Below, piece after piece: positions 38,601 through 46,808 of a stretch of 64,000 nucleotides of DNA. The notes below the pieces were generated by a model. That model ran no database searches, was not told the origin of the DNA, and saw only the letters and a program-made list of their open reading frames with translations. The position numbers were made by a program, and so were the translations under genes. Source of the stretch: Planococcus citri. Taxonomy: Eukaryota; Arthropoda; Insecta; Hemiptera; Pseudococcidae. Each line of letters begins with the position of its first letter. The first letter of the stretch is position 1. The DNA is taken from positions 34,506,836 through 34,570,835 of the forward strand of contig NC_088681.1 in assembly GCF_950023065.1 (NCBI RefSeq). The letters are read 5' to 3'.

Positions 38601-40627
38601 AAGAACTAAGAGACTAAATATGAAGAATAAGATAGAAAAAAAAATTAAAGAACTTCCAAAGAACACTAATTGTTGAATAAAAATTCCAATTTGAGCAGAT
38701 CATGAAAAATCTGTGCCTAATGGTGAAAAAGAAACATCCCTAATAAATGATTATAATATACCTAATCTGAGAGAGGAGAGAGACTTGATCTCGTACGATC
38801 CTTCAAGAATTCTCACCGGCTTCTTTTGAAGAGGGATGATGGCTCATCACCTGGTTCATTTCAGATCAAATGAACCAAAAATGAAGTTGAGTCATTCGAT
38901 TTTACTCAAAAATAGAGGTAGAAAAGGGAGGGGGAGGCCATTTAATTTGAACCAGGGCGATTCATTAGGGAAAATCATCAACATAATACTTGAAACTTGA
39001 AAATTCGAATTTGGATTTTCAAAACGAAAGCTCAACTTTTTAAAATGAACATGAAATTTGAAATTTGGAAAAATTACAGTGAATACTCTTTCTCATTTTC
39101 TTCTGCAGCGAACTAATTTTCTAAAATCTAAATGAGATTTCAATATCCTTTTGGGAGCACAAAAACTCAAAATTTGGGACAAACTTTAAAAAAAAATGAA
39201 AATAAAGTAGCACATTAATTTTTATTAATTTCAAAATACTGAGTTCGAATATTGGCTTATTCTGTCGATACTATCCCTCTGACTATTTCGCCCCTTCTTC
39301 ACCAGATCCCTAGAATGTGGCCAAAATACCAACAAAATAGAAAATACTGAAATGTCATTTGTTAGATCATCGAGCGCTGAGTTCAAATATTCGGTCATTT
39401 CTTGGATATGACCTGACCCAACAGTGCTCCTCTAGACCCAAATTCTGAAACCTTTAAATATCTCGGTTTAAAAAAAAAAAACTATGCAGAGCTCAGTAAA
39501 ATTTCAGTTCAAAACAACTTTTTCAGAGAATTTAATCACGTAAAATAGAAACTTTTCAAAAACATATGGTAATAACAATTGAAAAAAGTGATGTCATTTT
39601 ATTACCCAAGCATAACGTCACTTTACTACCAACATATATTAATATTCCATCTCTAATTTTTACACATTTCTGCTTCAAAAACACCGTAGAAAATGTAAAC
39701 CGATCGAAAATCCTCTCAAACCATCTTCCTCAACCTCAACCAAAGCAAATCCCCCACCGGTTACCTCGAAACACATCCGACAAAAGGTTGAAAAACCAGC
39801 GTGTTTTTTGTACCCAGTCAAAATTACTATAAAATACTGACGAAATACGTAAACACAACACGTCGCGTCGACACACACACACACGTAAAAGAAAATAACA
39901 CAATCCACATGTATTTGTACTTTCATTAGACCTACAACATAACAAATATTTTTTCAACCAACCCAAACCGTATACCTGACTGGCTCGCATACCAGACAAA
40001 CCGCGGTTTGTGACAAGATTAAATACCATGTGCTTCACGAATTCGTAATACTAGGGAGTGTTTGACTGTTTGGTTGATAATAAAACGTTCGCGAAGAATT
40101 GATAAATGGTTACTTTCATTTGTTTACATGGTGAATTAAAATTCTCCGGCGGATTAAGATAGGTAGGTGCTGCATAGGCCAAATTATAGGTAGGATCTGG
40201 TCTACCTATCTAGTACCTCTACCTATATCCTTTTCAACCTTTCTGACTATACATATGTATTATTTGATTTGAAAAATTGTAAATATCATTATCAACTTCA
40301 AAATGAACGAATACTAAAGATACACATGATACATTTACAACTCTATACTCATATTTAACTGCACTACTGTTGGGTTTGCTCAAGTAGGTACTTGTAGTAC
40401 AGCACACTTGAGAATACGAACAAGTAGGTAAATAAGTATTTATTCGAGGGAACACAAATAGCATCACTTCGATCATAATTATTAGTCTTCTATGTATTTA
40501 CAATATGGCATGATCCAATGATTACCTTTAGTAAAGCTATCACGATCCTTGTTTTCCCTGTCACATTTTGTATGGCGATTGTGCTCAGGGTGGTCGTTTG
40601 AGGAGTATTTCGTTCGTTTTCGGACAT
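5513..40627 (-). CDS. CCDC141: CCDC141 (CAMDI) ortholog, N-terminal half, 11 exons, 3' end beyond the window
   Basis: Exons: 40627-40526, 14753-14631, 14396-14218, 13344-13100, 11736-11480, 11261-11070, 10401-10252, 7911-7783, 7639-7517, 7411-7061, 5689-5513. The phase is continuous through all eleven: 2028 bases, 676 residues, no stop. Exon 1 reads MSEN then TTTLSTIAIQ and TRIVIALLK, like the vertebrate start with TTTVSSVAVQ and SKIVIAVIK. Exon 3 contains VYAAMADSLGQAWKDI, matching VYDAMAETLGEAWAAL. The rest is spectrin-like coiled coil. Vertebrate CCDC141 is about 1450-1530 residues with a C-terminal immunoglobulin domain; that part must lie left of position 1, because the last exon ends in a good donor (GTAAGT). 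The vertebrate protein interacts with DISC1 and acts in neuron migration; the insect role is unknown. The 25.8 kb first intron contains the start of an antisense gene. Confidence 0.87.
7061..7411 (-). CDS. CCDC141: CCDC141 exon 10
   Basis: 117 whole codons, the largest visible exon of the gene. It encodes TEVIDITESVPPHILARLPS, a helix with SHWEYLKKTLEERIRLSVKY, then FHSLAVSLANELDSFDKSLL, and ends FLDDLSQ before GTGAGC. Two spectrin-type helices with a linker; the SLAVSLANELDSF part resembles the vertebrate ARWLAEELNLFGQS region. Confidence 0.83.
7517..7639 (-). CDS. CCDC141: CCDC141 exon 9
   Basis: 41 whole codons: IFSWLITAVESFIQGHQDMG, then MAQNYLQVHEQLLNDLR, ending at AGG before GTAATT. 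The HEQL block resembles HEELHRKI in the vertebrate protein. Confidence 0.78.
7783..7911 (-). CDS. CCDC141: CCDC141 exon 8
   Basis: 43 whole codons: GVQRALDEIENAKLNLMSYC, then EISQIVNTFYEKQNQ. Acceptor TTTTAG, donor GTAAGA. Coiled-coil composition in phase with its neighbours. Confidence 0.78.
7912..10251. other. CCDC141 intron 7, extremely AT-rich
   Basis: Nearly all poly-A/T and Lys/Phe-type noise, with pure A runs near 8960 and 9035. I see no exon, RNA gene or recognisable transposon. Confidence 0.65.
10252..10401 (-). CDS. CCDC141: CCDC141 exon 7
   Basis: 50 whole codons: MMKLEEMNYQLNNVNSISER, then a segment ending GRWILEKAPAAK before GTAAGT. Phase 0 to 0. Helix-rich with no special motif; placed by phase and strand order. 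Confidence 0.78.
11070..11261 (-). CDS. CCDC141: CCDC141 exon 6
   Basis: 64 whole codons: NFQEEGLRMVKASEQL, then NQVSYDVLNLANEYMQAI, then KEDLLRKCISFFKSAKS before a GTATGT donor. Helical, spectrin-like. The FFKSAKS end resembles FFNSANKAF of the vertebrate protein. Confidence 0.8.
11480..11736 (-). CDS. CCDC141: CCDC141 exon 5
   Basis: 257 bases, entering at phase 1 and leaving at phase 0. AQVEQWMEQLHNRRRLLDV and WDLELLETLLRERYELL match the vertebrate VDRLLELLQDRRRQLD segment. A long amphipathic helix with a Trp core, typical of a spectrin repeat. Confidence 0.82.
11737..13099. other. CCDC141 intron 4
   Basis: No exon is supported. A short relic of the GACAGACAGG family lies near 12437-12490. 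The plus-strand frame at 12892-13188 overlaps exon 4 antisense and is a shadow. Confidence 0.6.
13100..13344 (-). CDS. CCDC141: CCDC141 exon 4
   Basis: 245 bases after a TTTACAG acceptor, from phase 2 to phase 1. The product begins KAEACMERMRALELLCL and continues VKESLQCLQEIKKSMLECLM and SLNAGQNLLAALNEIAN, which parallel the vertebrate helices with KSLLQLHEHHTKELLE and LALLNKSQQL. The donor is GTAAGC. Confidence 0.82.
14218..14753 (-). CDS. CCDC141: CCDC141 exons 2 and 3
   Basis: Exon 2 (14753-14631, 41 codons, phase 0 to 0) encodes SKDVLELKILELVPDLTLLG then EIAHNHVMKQLQ. Exon 3 (14396-14218, 179 bases) encodes EEMLKKADQVIADQ and VYAAMADSLGQAWKDI, then RKHILHMNVTYH, ending in phase 2. The Tyr-Ala-Ala-Met ... 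Leu-Gly-Gln-Ala-Trp block is the most diagnostic match to vertebrate CCDC141. The acceptors and the GTAAGT exon 3 donor fit consensus; the exon 2 donor is GTTTGA. Confidence 0.85.
18480..19000. repeat. Internal repeats of the 18.4 kb element, spacing about 160 bp
   Basis: The word GCCCTCGCTTCGCTC and variants appear near 18497, 18664, 18825 and 18982, each after an AAAGCTTT-like stretch. A MITE-internal tandem expansion; the same word also occurs in the CAGTGGCG family at 19365 and 45295. Confidence 0.6.
19244..19523 (-). mobile_element. hAT-like MITE nested in the 18.4-19.6 kb element
   Basis: 280 bases bounded by inverted CAGTGGCGTAGCCA ends, flanked by 8-bp repeats TTAAAGGG and TTAAGGGG (one mismatch). 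No open frame. The reverse complement is closely similar along its length to the element at 45156-45439, so the two are copies of one family in opposite orientation. Confidence 0.78.
19790..20045. repeat. Degenerate array of a short A/T-rich unit (array 1)
   Basis: Phrases of the type GCAAAAAAGTGAGAC followed by TTTTTGACAATTTT recur about every 30-45 bases. A short relic is at 20895-20975. The same phrase family forms arrays near 48.8, 53.3 and 60.9 kb. Confidence 0.55.
20081..20430. repeat. Diverged tandem duplication, unit about 180 bp
   Basis: The copies at 20081-20250 and 20261-20430 share GGGATTTCTCGT/GGAATTTCTCGT, CCGTCTACATATTG-type words and TTTAGGTTTCTG at the same offsets, with many substitutions. 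An old duplication, non-coding. Confidence 0.6.
24318..24349. repeat. (CCT)n microsatellite
   Basis: Ten to eleven perfect CCT units. Non-coding, in CCDC141 intron 1. Confidence 0.9.
28449..29150. mobile_element. 702-bp element with about 31-bp terminal inverted repeats
   Basis: The left end AGGAGGTGGATAGCAGAACG followed by CAATAACTCCA is repeated in inverted form at the right end (29119-29150). A 5-bp direct repeat AACTG flanks it (28444-28448 and 29151-29155). The terminal word GTTATTGCGTT recurs inside near 28650 and 28945. It has no transposase-like frame; the family is unknown to me. The open frames here run through the termini and are not genes. Confidence 0.65.
29312..29550 (+). mobile_element. 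tRNA-derived SINE
   Basis: A polymerase III A box TAGCCCAGTAGG (29324-29335) and B box GGTTCGAATCC (29367-29377) are 31 bases apart, as in tRNA-headed SINEs. The flanks do not form an acceptor stem, so it is not an intact tRNA gene. The 3' limit is approximate. Confidence 0.6.
32065..32469 (+). CDS. Orphan open frame with a plausible splice acceptor
   Basis: Open for 134 codons to TGA at 32467-32469, directly preceded by a polypyrimidine-like TTTGTTTAG. The product (for example SLGLGVSMMDERALMIRIVN, LKCFIEEIFKVIFHERVINP) has normal protein composition, unlike other intron frames. I found no partner exon, no recognisable domain and no nearby polyadenylation hexamer. It may be a retained exon, a pseudogene fragment or chance. 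It lies in CCDC141 intron 1 on the opposite strand. Confidence 0.25.
   Translation, partial: DLELVFKSGSLGLGVSMMDERALMIRIVNQFHQSLKIGGCCDLRASYLQLKRIIAPADSLSSNLKCFIEEIFKVIFHERVINPLLKAFFPQRDVILTHLKLKSRKSVHRVENCWKIFDVSSKPFFLGSSKAKNC
33892..34342. repeat. Recent tandem duplication, unit 224-227 bp
   Basis: Copy 1 is 33892-34115 and copy 2 is 34116-34342. They differ by a 3-base insertion (ACT near 34220) and one or two substitutions. Both contain CTTTCGACTCAGCCTTGCTC. Near identity means a recent event. Confidence 0.9.
36882..37065 (+). CDS. Nuclease-like gene exon 1: signal peptide
   Basis: 61 codons plus one base. MKNFRKF, then a 15-residue hydrophobic core (FPIFFIVLISL), then TRVTRS with a likely cleavage near Ser26-Ser27, then an acidic Asn/Lys/Glu-rich start of the mature chain. 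Donor GTAATT, phase 1. The ATG at 36882 is preferred because no other in-frame ATG precedes the signal core. Confidence 0.78.
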
Positions 40628-43600
40628 CGTGAATTCAATTTCGGATATTATTTATGCCTCACGTTAAGACGTACTCGATGATGCGAACCGCACACATTTA
40701 TTATGTAAAAAACACATTTCGAAAAACCATTTTACCGCACACACCGAACTACCAACGAGAACCCGAACCAGGATGAAATTTTAAATTGATTCGAATCGAC
40801 TCGTTTAGATTAACACCAACATATCGAGAACTTTTTACTTAACCCGTAAACACACTTAAATGACGAATTAAAAGGGTCGAAACATCAAAAAATAATTACT
40901 TCGCATCAGTTGGTCTTCGGTCGGCGGACGGATGGTATAAACACAATATGATTACATCGAAGCCGGCGGGAAAGTGAATTTGAGATATGTTTTATTTACA
41001 TCCGAGATCACGCGGACGCCGACGAAACAGAACGAGTACACGATTCGCCGGTTTTACAAGGTTACCAGAGTAACCTTTTTAAAAAGTATGGAGTCGATAA
41101 GTGTTACCAGAATTGTATGGTAAAATAATAGGTACCTACTCGTAGGTAATGAAATTAGTCTTCGCGGTATTCAAATCATTTGAATTTATTTGTGAATTTT
41201 TCTTCATGCCAATCAACTGTTTCAAAAGTGTTATATGCTGGTACCAAATTTCGGATTCATTTTTTAATCCAGCTTCCTCCCTCCCTCTCCATAACATATT
41301 TGACGATAACATGACAAGATTATATTCTGACGACGCACACGGCATTTTTGATTTTGAAAAATTTGAAAACTTATTGTGGACTTTAGGAGACTTCCTGTGT
41401 AAAAAAAAGTAAGTTGAAATTCGAAATCAGCACCTCTGAACATAAAAAAAAGTAGATCATACGATTTTTTCAATTTTATTGAAATTTTGGAGCTTGTTGT
41501 AGGGCTTAGAGGACCCGTATCAAAAAAGTAAGTTTAAATTCGAAATCAGCACCTTTGAACATCAAACAATCCATAGGTCACTCAAATTTTTCACTTTTTT
41601 TTCTTTTTTTTTTTTTTTTGGAATTTGGGGTTTATTGTTTGGCTTAGGAGGCTCGTATCAAAACAGCAAATTGAAATTCCCAATTAACGTTATCGTGTAT
41701 CATGGTTTTCGATTTTTCCAAATTAAAATATTCAAGAGGGGCTTCTATACCCACTTATAGAAAAAAAGTGAAGTACAAAATTTTAGTTCGACTCTGAACT
41801 TTCAAAATTTTTAAAAAATTTATTGTAAAGCACATTTTGAAGCTTTTCAAACTCTCACAAATATTTATTCCAACTACAATCGATTCGATTTTATGAGGCT
41901 CCGAAGTTAAATATTGAAATGAAAAATTGGAATTGTCCAAAAACATTGAAACCGTTCACCCCTTTCAACCTCTTTGGAAGGAAAGTCAAAAGATGAGAAA
42001 GAATCCATATGGAAAATTTTGAGTAGGTATAGATACATATGTACATACTTGAAAGACCTAAGGCCAGACAAAATTTCGAATGGTATAAAATAACCCAAAG
42101 GGAAAAAATGGCTCAATTTTGGAAATGCTACAAACAAAACTCTCAGTAATGATTCAAGCCAAATCAACGACATTTCAATCTGTAGAATTCCTTCATTTTA
42201 CAAAATACAACACATCATACACGTGTTAAAAGTCAACTTTTGACTTCGCACTTAGACTTCCCCAACATGAGTAGTACTTAGGCAACTTAATCAACATCAA
42301 AGACGTAGGAAAAGTAAACGTACATTTTCCTGAGCATTTCGATGCAGCCAACGTAAGCTTTTTACTTCGAATCTATAAATACTGAAAAATTAATTTACCT
42401 CGTGTTTGTCATCTTCAGACTTTCTCGTGTCTTCATTTTGTATCATAAGTTTACCAGCTTCGCAGTTCGTTCGCAGTTTTTCAGTATCTGTTGTTTGAGA
42501 AGGCGACGCATCCATAATTTGAAGCAATCGTTTAGGTTCTTGCACGTCATCATCAGTTTCGTGATAAGTTGTCTGAATAATTTCACTGCATCCTTGAGGA
42601 GAAAATGTGATTTGCCTCGTTCCAGTTATTTTATGCACTATTTTAGTGCATGTTTCCTGAGAGAAAAAAATCACAAGTTTTTCAAAGTATAAGTATGCAG
42701 TCTCATAAATACGATATCTTCATCTAATTTTCTGATTGGAATTTTTACAGAATATCACAGATATATGCCCTACATGGTCCAACGTGAAGAAACCAAGGAA
42801 CAGGGTATATTATTTTTCCCCGCATATGAACTAAAAATTTATCCTGTACGGTCCAATCACTCTAAATTCTACACGCGCTCTGCACATCTGAAAGATTTCA
42901 TACATGATTTCAACCGTCGTAATTTTTACGATTGGTCATTCTCTGCACTGAGACAAGTAGACCGGCTAATACCAGCTTGTCCTGAAAAAAATGAAAGAAC
43001 GATTGAATTTAGTTCCGGCGTTTCACCTCCTAATACGGAACTATTCGAAAAACCATTAAATGTAATTGAAAATGCATTTTCTACCGATGACAAAGATAAA
43101 GTGCCTTCCTCGCCTCAGCGTTCGAATTCAAAAAAAGGCGAACTTGCAAATCAACTCTCAAGTGATCAGTCACCAAATCAATCGGACACAGAATCTCCAC
43201 CTTCATCACCTCAAACAACGCAGCCGTCTAATCCATTGAATTTAGCATCTGTAGATTCATCTACCGATATAGCATCATCATCTAATCCATTTAATTCTGC
43301 ATCTGCAGGTTTGTCAGCCACAATGCAATCGCCAGTTCGATCCGATTCCGCGTCTGCAAATTCAATCTCCGATGTAGCATTATCACGTAACCCATCAAAT
43401 TCTGCGTCTGCAGATTTGCCCCTCACAGCACAATCGCCTGCTCAATCCAATTCTCCAGCTGCTGATTCACCCTCAATAGATGAATCCTCTAAACTTACAA
43501 AATCACCTTCACTGCCGAATTCACCAAAAGGAAAAAAATCAAAGAAAACCATATCTGAAAATTTCAGTGCAGCAAGGAAATACTTCTTAAGTACATTTCG

Positions 43601-46600
43601 GCCAAGTAAGAAAAACGACTCCAAAGATAAGAAAACTGAGGGGAAAAAACCACCAGGGAGACTGCGACCGCGACCGCAACCGCGACCACAACCACCACCA
43701 CCAATAAAAAATAAATTCAAGGGCAGGGTTTTAAAAGCTGAAAAAGCTACTAAGGATGAAGAATACGTGGCATCACGATACCCTTGTACTATCCCACTAG
43801 AACCCAGTTTTGTCAAAGAAGAAAAGTTTACATCTGTTGATGTTTTTTTCGCTGGATACATGGTAAATATTTTATTGTTGCTCTTTAGTAAATCAAATGG
43901 CGACTTGTTTTCGAAATAATATAACAGAAAATCAATAAATTTAGAATTGTAATAGTATTATAATCCTAGATAGATTTTCCGCATGAGAAGAAAGTTACTC
44001 CAATGATAACTAATCTTATGCAAATTTACGACGTTTCTAAAGTAAGTCAATATTTTTATATGTATGTGTAATTCATCTCATCTTTGCATCATGGAATGAT
44101 TCTGAAATCTGATTTACGTCTAACCCCTAAATTTTAGAAGATGGTATGGTTTCCCGTAGCACATTTAATGAGGCACAAAGACACAAAAGACACATACGCT
44201 ATATTCAATCATGCGCCTACTTACGAGTTCGGAGCTGAAATGAAACACGTGCCAATCTATACGGATTACACAGTTGATGAAAATGGCCATGCATACGGGA
44301 AGGCCGAATACTACGATCAGATGTACAGTGAAGTATGTGAAACCTCCTTATTATATAATGTTTTTTGCGATTTGAATTAAGTGGAAAATAATACATCGAT
44401 TCAAAAATTATTTTCAGGAAAATCAAAAAAGTGTTTTCAATGCCATTCCAGATGGTCCGAAGTATTTTGATCCTAATAACTCGTTGAAATTGGTACCGCA
44501 GGAGTTAATGGACCAAAAATCAGTCCTTCCAATGACTTTCAAACGTGTGGCTTTGAATTACATGAATATCGCACCGATGTTCGAAAAAATACGGAATACA
44601 ACATGGAGAAACTTAGAAAACGTTGTATTAAAATTACCTGTGAGTATAAGTCAAGTATTTTTCCTCAAAGTTTCATCTAGGACTTCATTTTGGAACTTAC
44701 AACTCTTATTCTTCTTTCTATATCCAAAAATAATTGCACGCTTAAGAAATATGCGCCATCTCATTTTTCAAAGGTCGAAAATAAAGGCTGAATTTTATTT
44801 AATTCTTAAAAATTTTAAAATAACTGACACCTAATCAAATTTTTATCACCATTTTAAATCGAATTTTGAAGTGTTCTTATTCACACGTACCTACTTGATA
44901 CATTTTTTCCTATTGATACAAGCTGGGCTTTTTGGGCATCAAGTAGATGTTTCAATTTTGTTGATAAAAAGGGAGATACAATTTTATTTTTTCAGGTCAA
45001 AATGGCCAATTTTCAAAAAGAACTTACTTAAAACAAATTATAAAAATCAATGGAAAATCTTTTGAAAAAAAGAGGAAATAAAATGTCAATAATTTCGAAG
45101 TGTCCTCTCTTCATCTTTCCTCAGCCACGACCTGTCCAATGTTCATATGCAAAACCAGTGGCGTAGCCAGGATTTTCTCAAGGAGGGGGCAAAACCAGAT
45201 TTTTAGGCATGAAAAATCGAAATGAGGGGTAATTTTTTGGAAACCTATCGTGATGTGTGATGAATTTACGAAAATGAAGGCAAAATTACTGCTCGAGCGA
45301 AGCGAGAGCGAAATTTTTTAGAAAAAATGGGTTCAAACAACTAAAAAACGTCCATTTTTGCATGTTTTCTTTCAAATTTTCGCTCTCAAGGGGGGGCCAT
45401 GACCCCCTTTGCCCCCCCCCCCTCTTGGCTACGCCGCTGTGCAAAACGCATTCGAAAAAATGCAGGTTTTAAAATCAGAATTCGAAGAACAATTTAGAAA
45501 AGTTACGTCGAGAGGTTGAAAAAACGGGGAGGGGGGATCCCACCAACAGAAAAATTCTTACCAGGGAACTTTCCAACTGTCATCCTCAGATTTTAAAACG
45601 AAACTGAGCTGGATCAAAACAGCAAATCTTAAAACTCCTGTAACCAAAATTTTAAGCACTTGAGTACTTTTTCGGGGTTTTGGATGATTTTGAAAATTTA
45701 AAAGAATTCAAAGAACGCTGTTTGATGTCTTCTTAAATTTTTCAAAAAAAAAATGGCCCACCCTGAATGAATGCTTTATTTCACCTCATTCTCCCAAACC
45801 CTACGCGGTTCTTCGAAAACTACCAGTCTTTAGCCATTCTGAAGCCTCCAGCGAGTTTCCAATTTTCTCCACAACCTAAACTTGCCCTGAAAGGGTGAAA
45901 AATAAACTTTAACTCTTATACTTTGGTTGGTGCTCGTTTCAAAAATTTCCTGTTACTTACCTATTGCTTTGGAGAGGCCAAAACTGAACTTCAGTGAAGA
46001 TTTATAACTTTATTGGTGCTTTTTGAAAACCCAGTTCAAAACAAATAATCGCAGGAAAAAATTTGGGATTTAATCAGTGTAAACAAATTTAGAAATTTTG
46101 AGACTAAATCTATCTCAACCATCCACGCTGAGAAATGGAATTTTGCGGTAAAAATGACCAAAAATATGAAAATTCGAATCATTAATACGCATGTTTACAC
46201 ATTTTCAGATGGTGACAGGTTATTCGACGGTCATGTTCATTACAGGCGTCTATGGAGAATTCAAAATAAATGATGAACCCGTATATTTGGATAATGGTTC
46301 GAACGACGACGGAATGAAACGAATAAAAGTGCCGTATGCGTTTTACAAAGTAGTAAACATAGTATACTCGTCGCCCAAAATCAATGCATTTTTCCCCGAA
46401 TCTCTCATGTTTTCATTCAGCATTATTATATTCACTCATAACAATCCGTTTGAAAAAGATCCGGAAAAAATTTGCGATGAACCTGTTGATTGTAAAACAT
46501 TTGGTTGGACCAAAGTAGTACAAAATGACCCAGCTTTCGGTTTTACATATTGTTGTAAGTTTACGAAAGAATTGGCGACTAAATTGGAAATAGACTTTTT

Positions 46601-46808
46601 ATATGGCAGTATCAAACATCAATATCTACTAGATTTAAGATTACTGTGGTACGTTGAGGAAAATAGATCAACTAATTCTCTGGCAATAGATGATAAGCCG
46701 CCGCTCTTAGTCAAAAGCGTTGAATTAAATGTTGATTTGAGTAAAATCCCATCAACAAATCCTCATATATTAAAAGAATCTGTTAAAAACTCAGAGAACC
46801 CTAATTAA
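36882..46808 (+). CDS. Secreted DNA/RNA non-specific endonuclease-like protein with long disordered region
   Basis: Exons: 36882-37065, 37823-38377, 42751-43862, 43970-44041, 44138-44332, 44418-44639, 46209-46808. The phases agree; 2940 bases, 979 residues, TAA stop. The start is ATG 36882, giving a signal peptide (KNFRKF, then a hydrophobic run to about residue 26). Residues 62-246 are hydrophilic repeats and residues 247-600 a Ser/Asn/Pro-rich region ending in an Arg-Pro stretch. From about 590 to 979 is a nuclease domain of the insect dsRNase/salivary endonuclease family: NYMNIAPMF, RNTTWRNLE, TGVYGEF, KVPYAFYKVVN and GFTYCCKF in family order. Asn756, Asn766 and Glu773 align with active-site residues, but the RGH motif reads SLK, so activity is doubtful. 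The exons interleave with minus-strand exons of CCDC141. Function unknown; a salivary or gut factor is possible. Confidence 0.83.
37823..38377 (+). CDS. Nuclease-like gene exon 2: acidic repeat region
   Basis: 555 bases after a TTATTTCAG acceptor. The product is hydrophilic and contains three imperfect copies of a DRL-x-x-ELPQ unit (EEDRLDTDLPQK, QDDRLIDELSQK, QGDRLATELPQN) between about residues 138 and 225, pointing to internal duplication. Donor GTGAGT, phase 1. Confidence 0.75.
40526..40627 (-). CDS. CCDC141: CCDC141 exon 1 (start codon)
   Basis: 34 codons from ATG 40627 to a GTAATC donor, phase 0. The product is MSEN, a Thr-rich stretch, then a beta-like segment STIAIQNVTGKTRIVIALLK. 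This is the signature N-terminus of CCDC141 and joins directly to SKDVLELKI in exon 2. It lies on the minus strand inside intron 2 of the plus-strand nuclease-like gene. No acceptor is evident just upstream, so this looks like a first coding exon with its promoter to the right (about 40630-41100). Confidence 0.8.
41372..41690. repeat. Three degenerate tandem copies, unit about 120-135 bp
   Basis: A word like GGCTTAGAGGACCCGTATCA followed by AGTAAGTTGAAATTCGAAAT occurs near 41380, 41500 and 41640. The third copy is the most diverged. It lies in nuclease-like intron 2. Confidence 0.55.

Noticed and set aside
43442..43861. 139-residue minus-strand open frame rich in Gly and Arg
   Set aside because: It lies exactly antisense to exon 3 of the nuclease-like gene, which has matching phases, splice sites and a signal peptide upstream. 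The frame is open because of the biased Pro/Ser/Lys codons.
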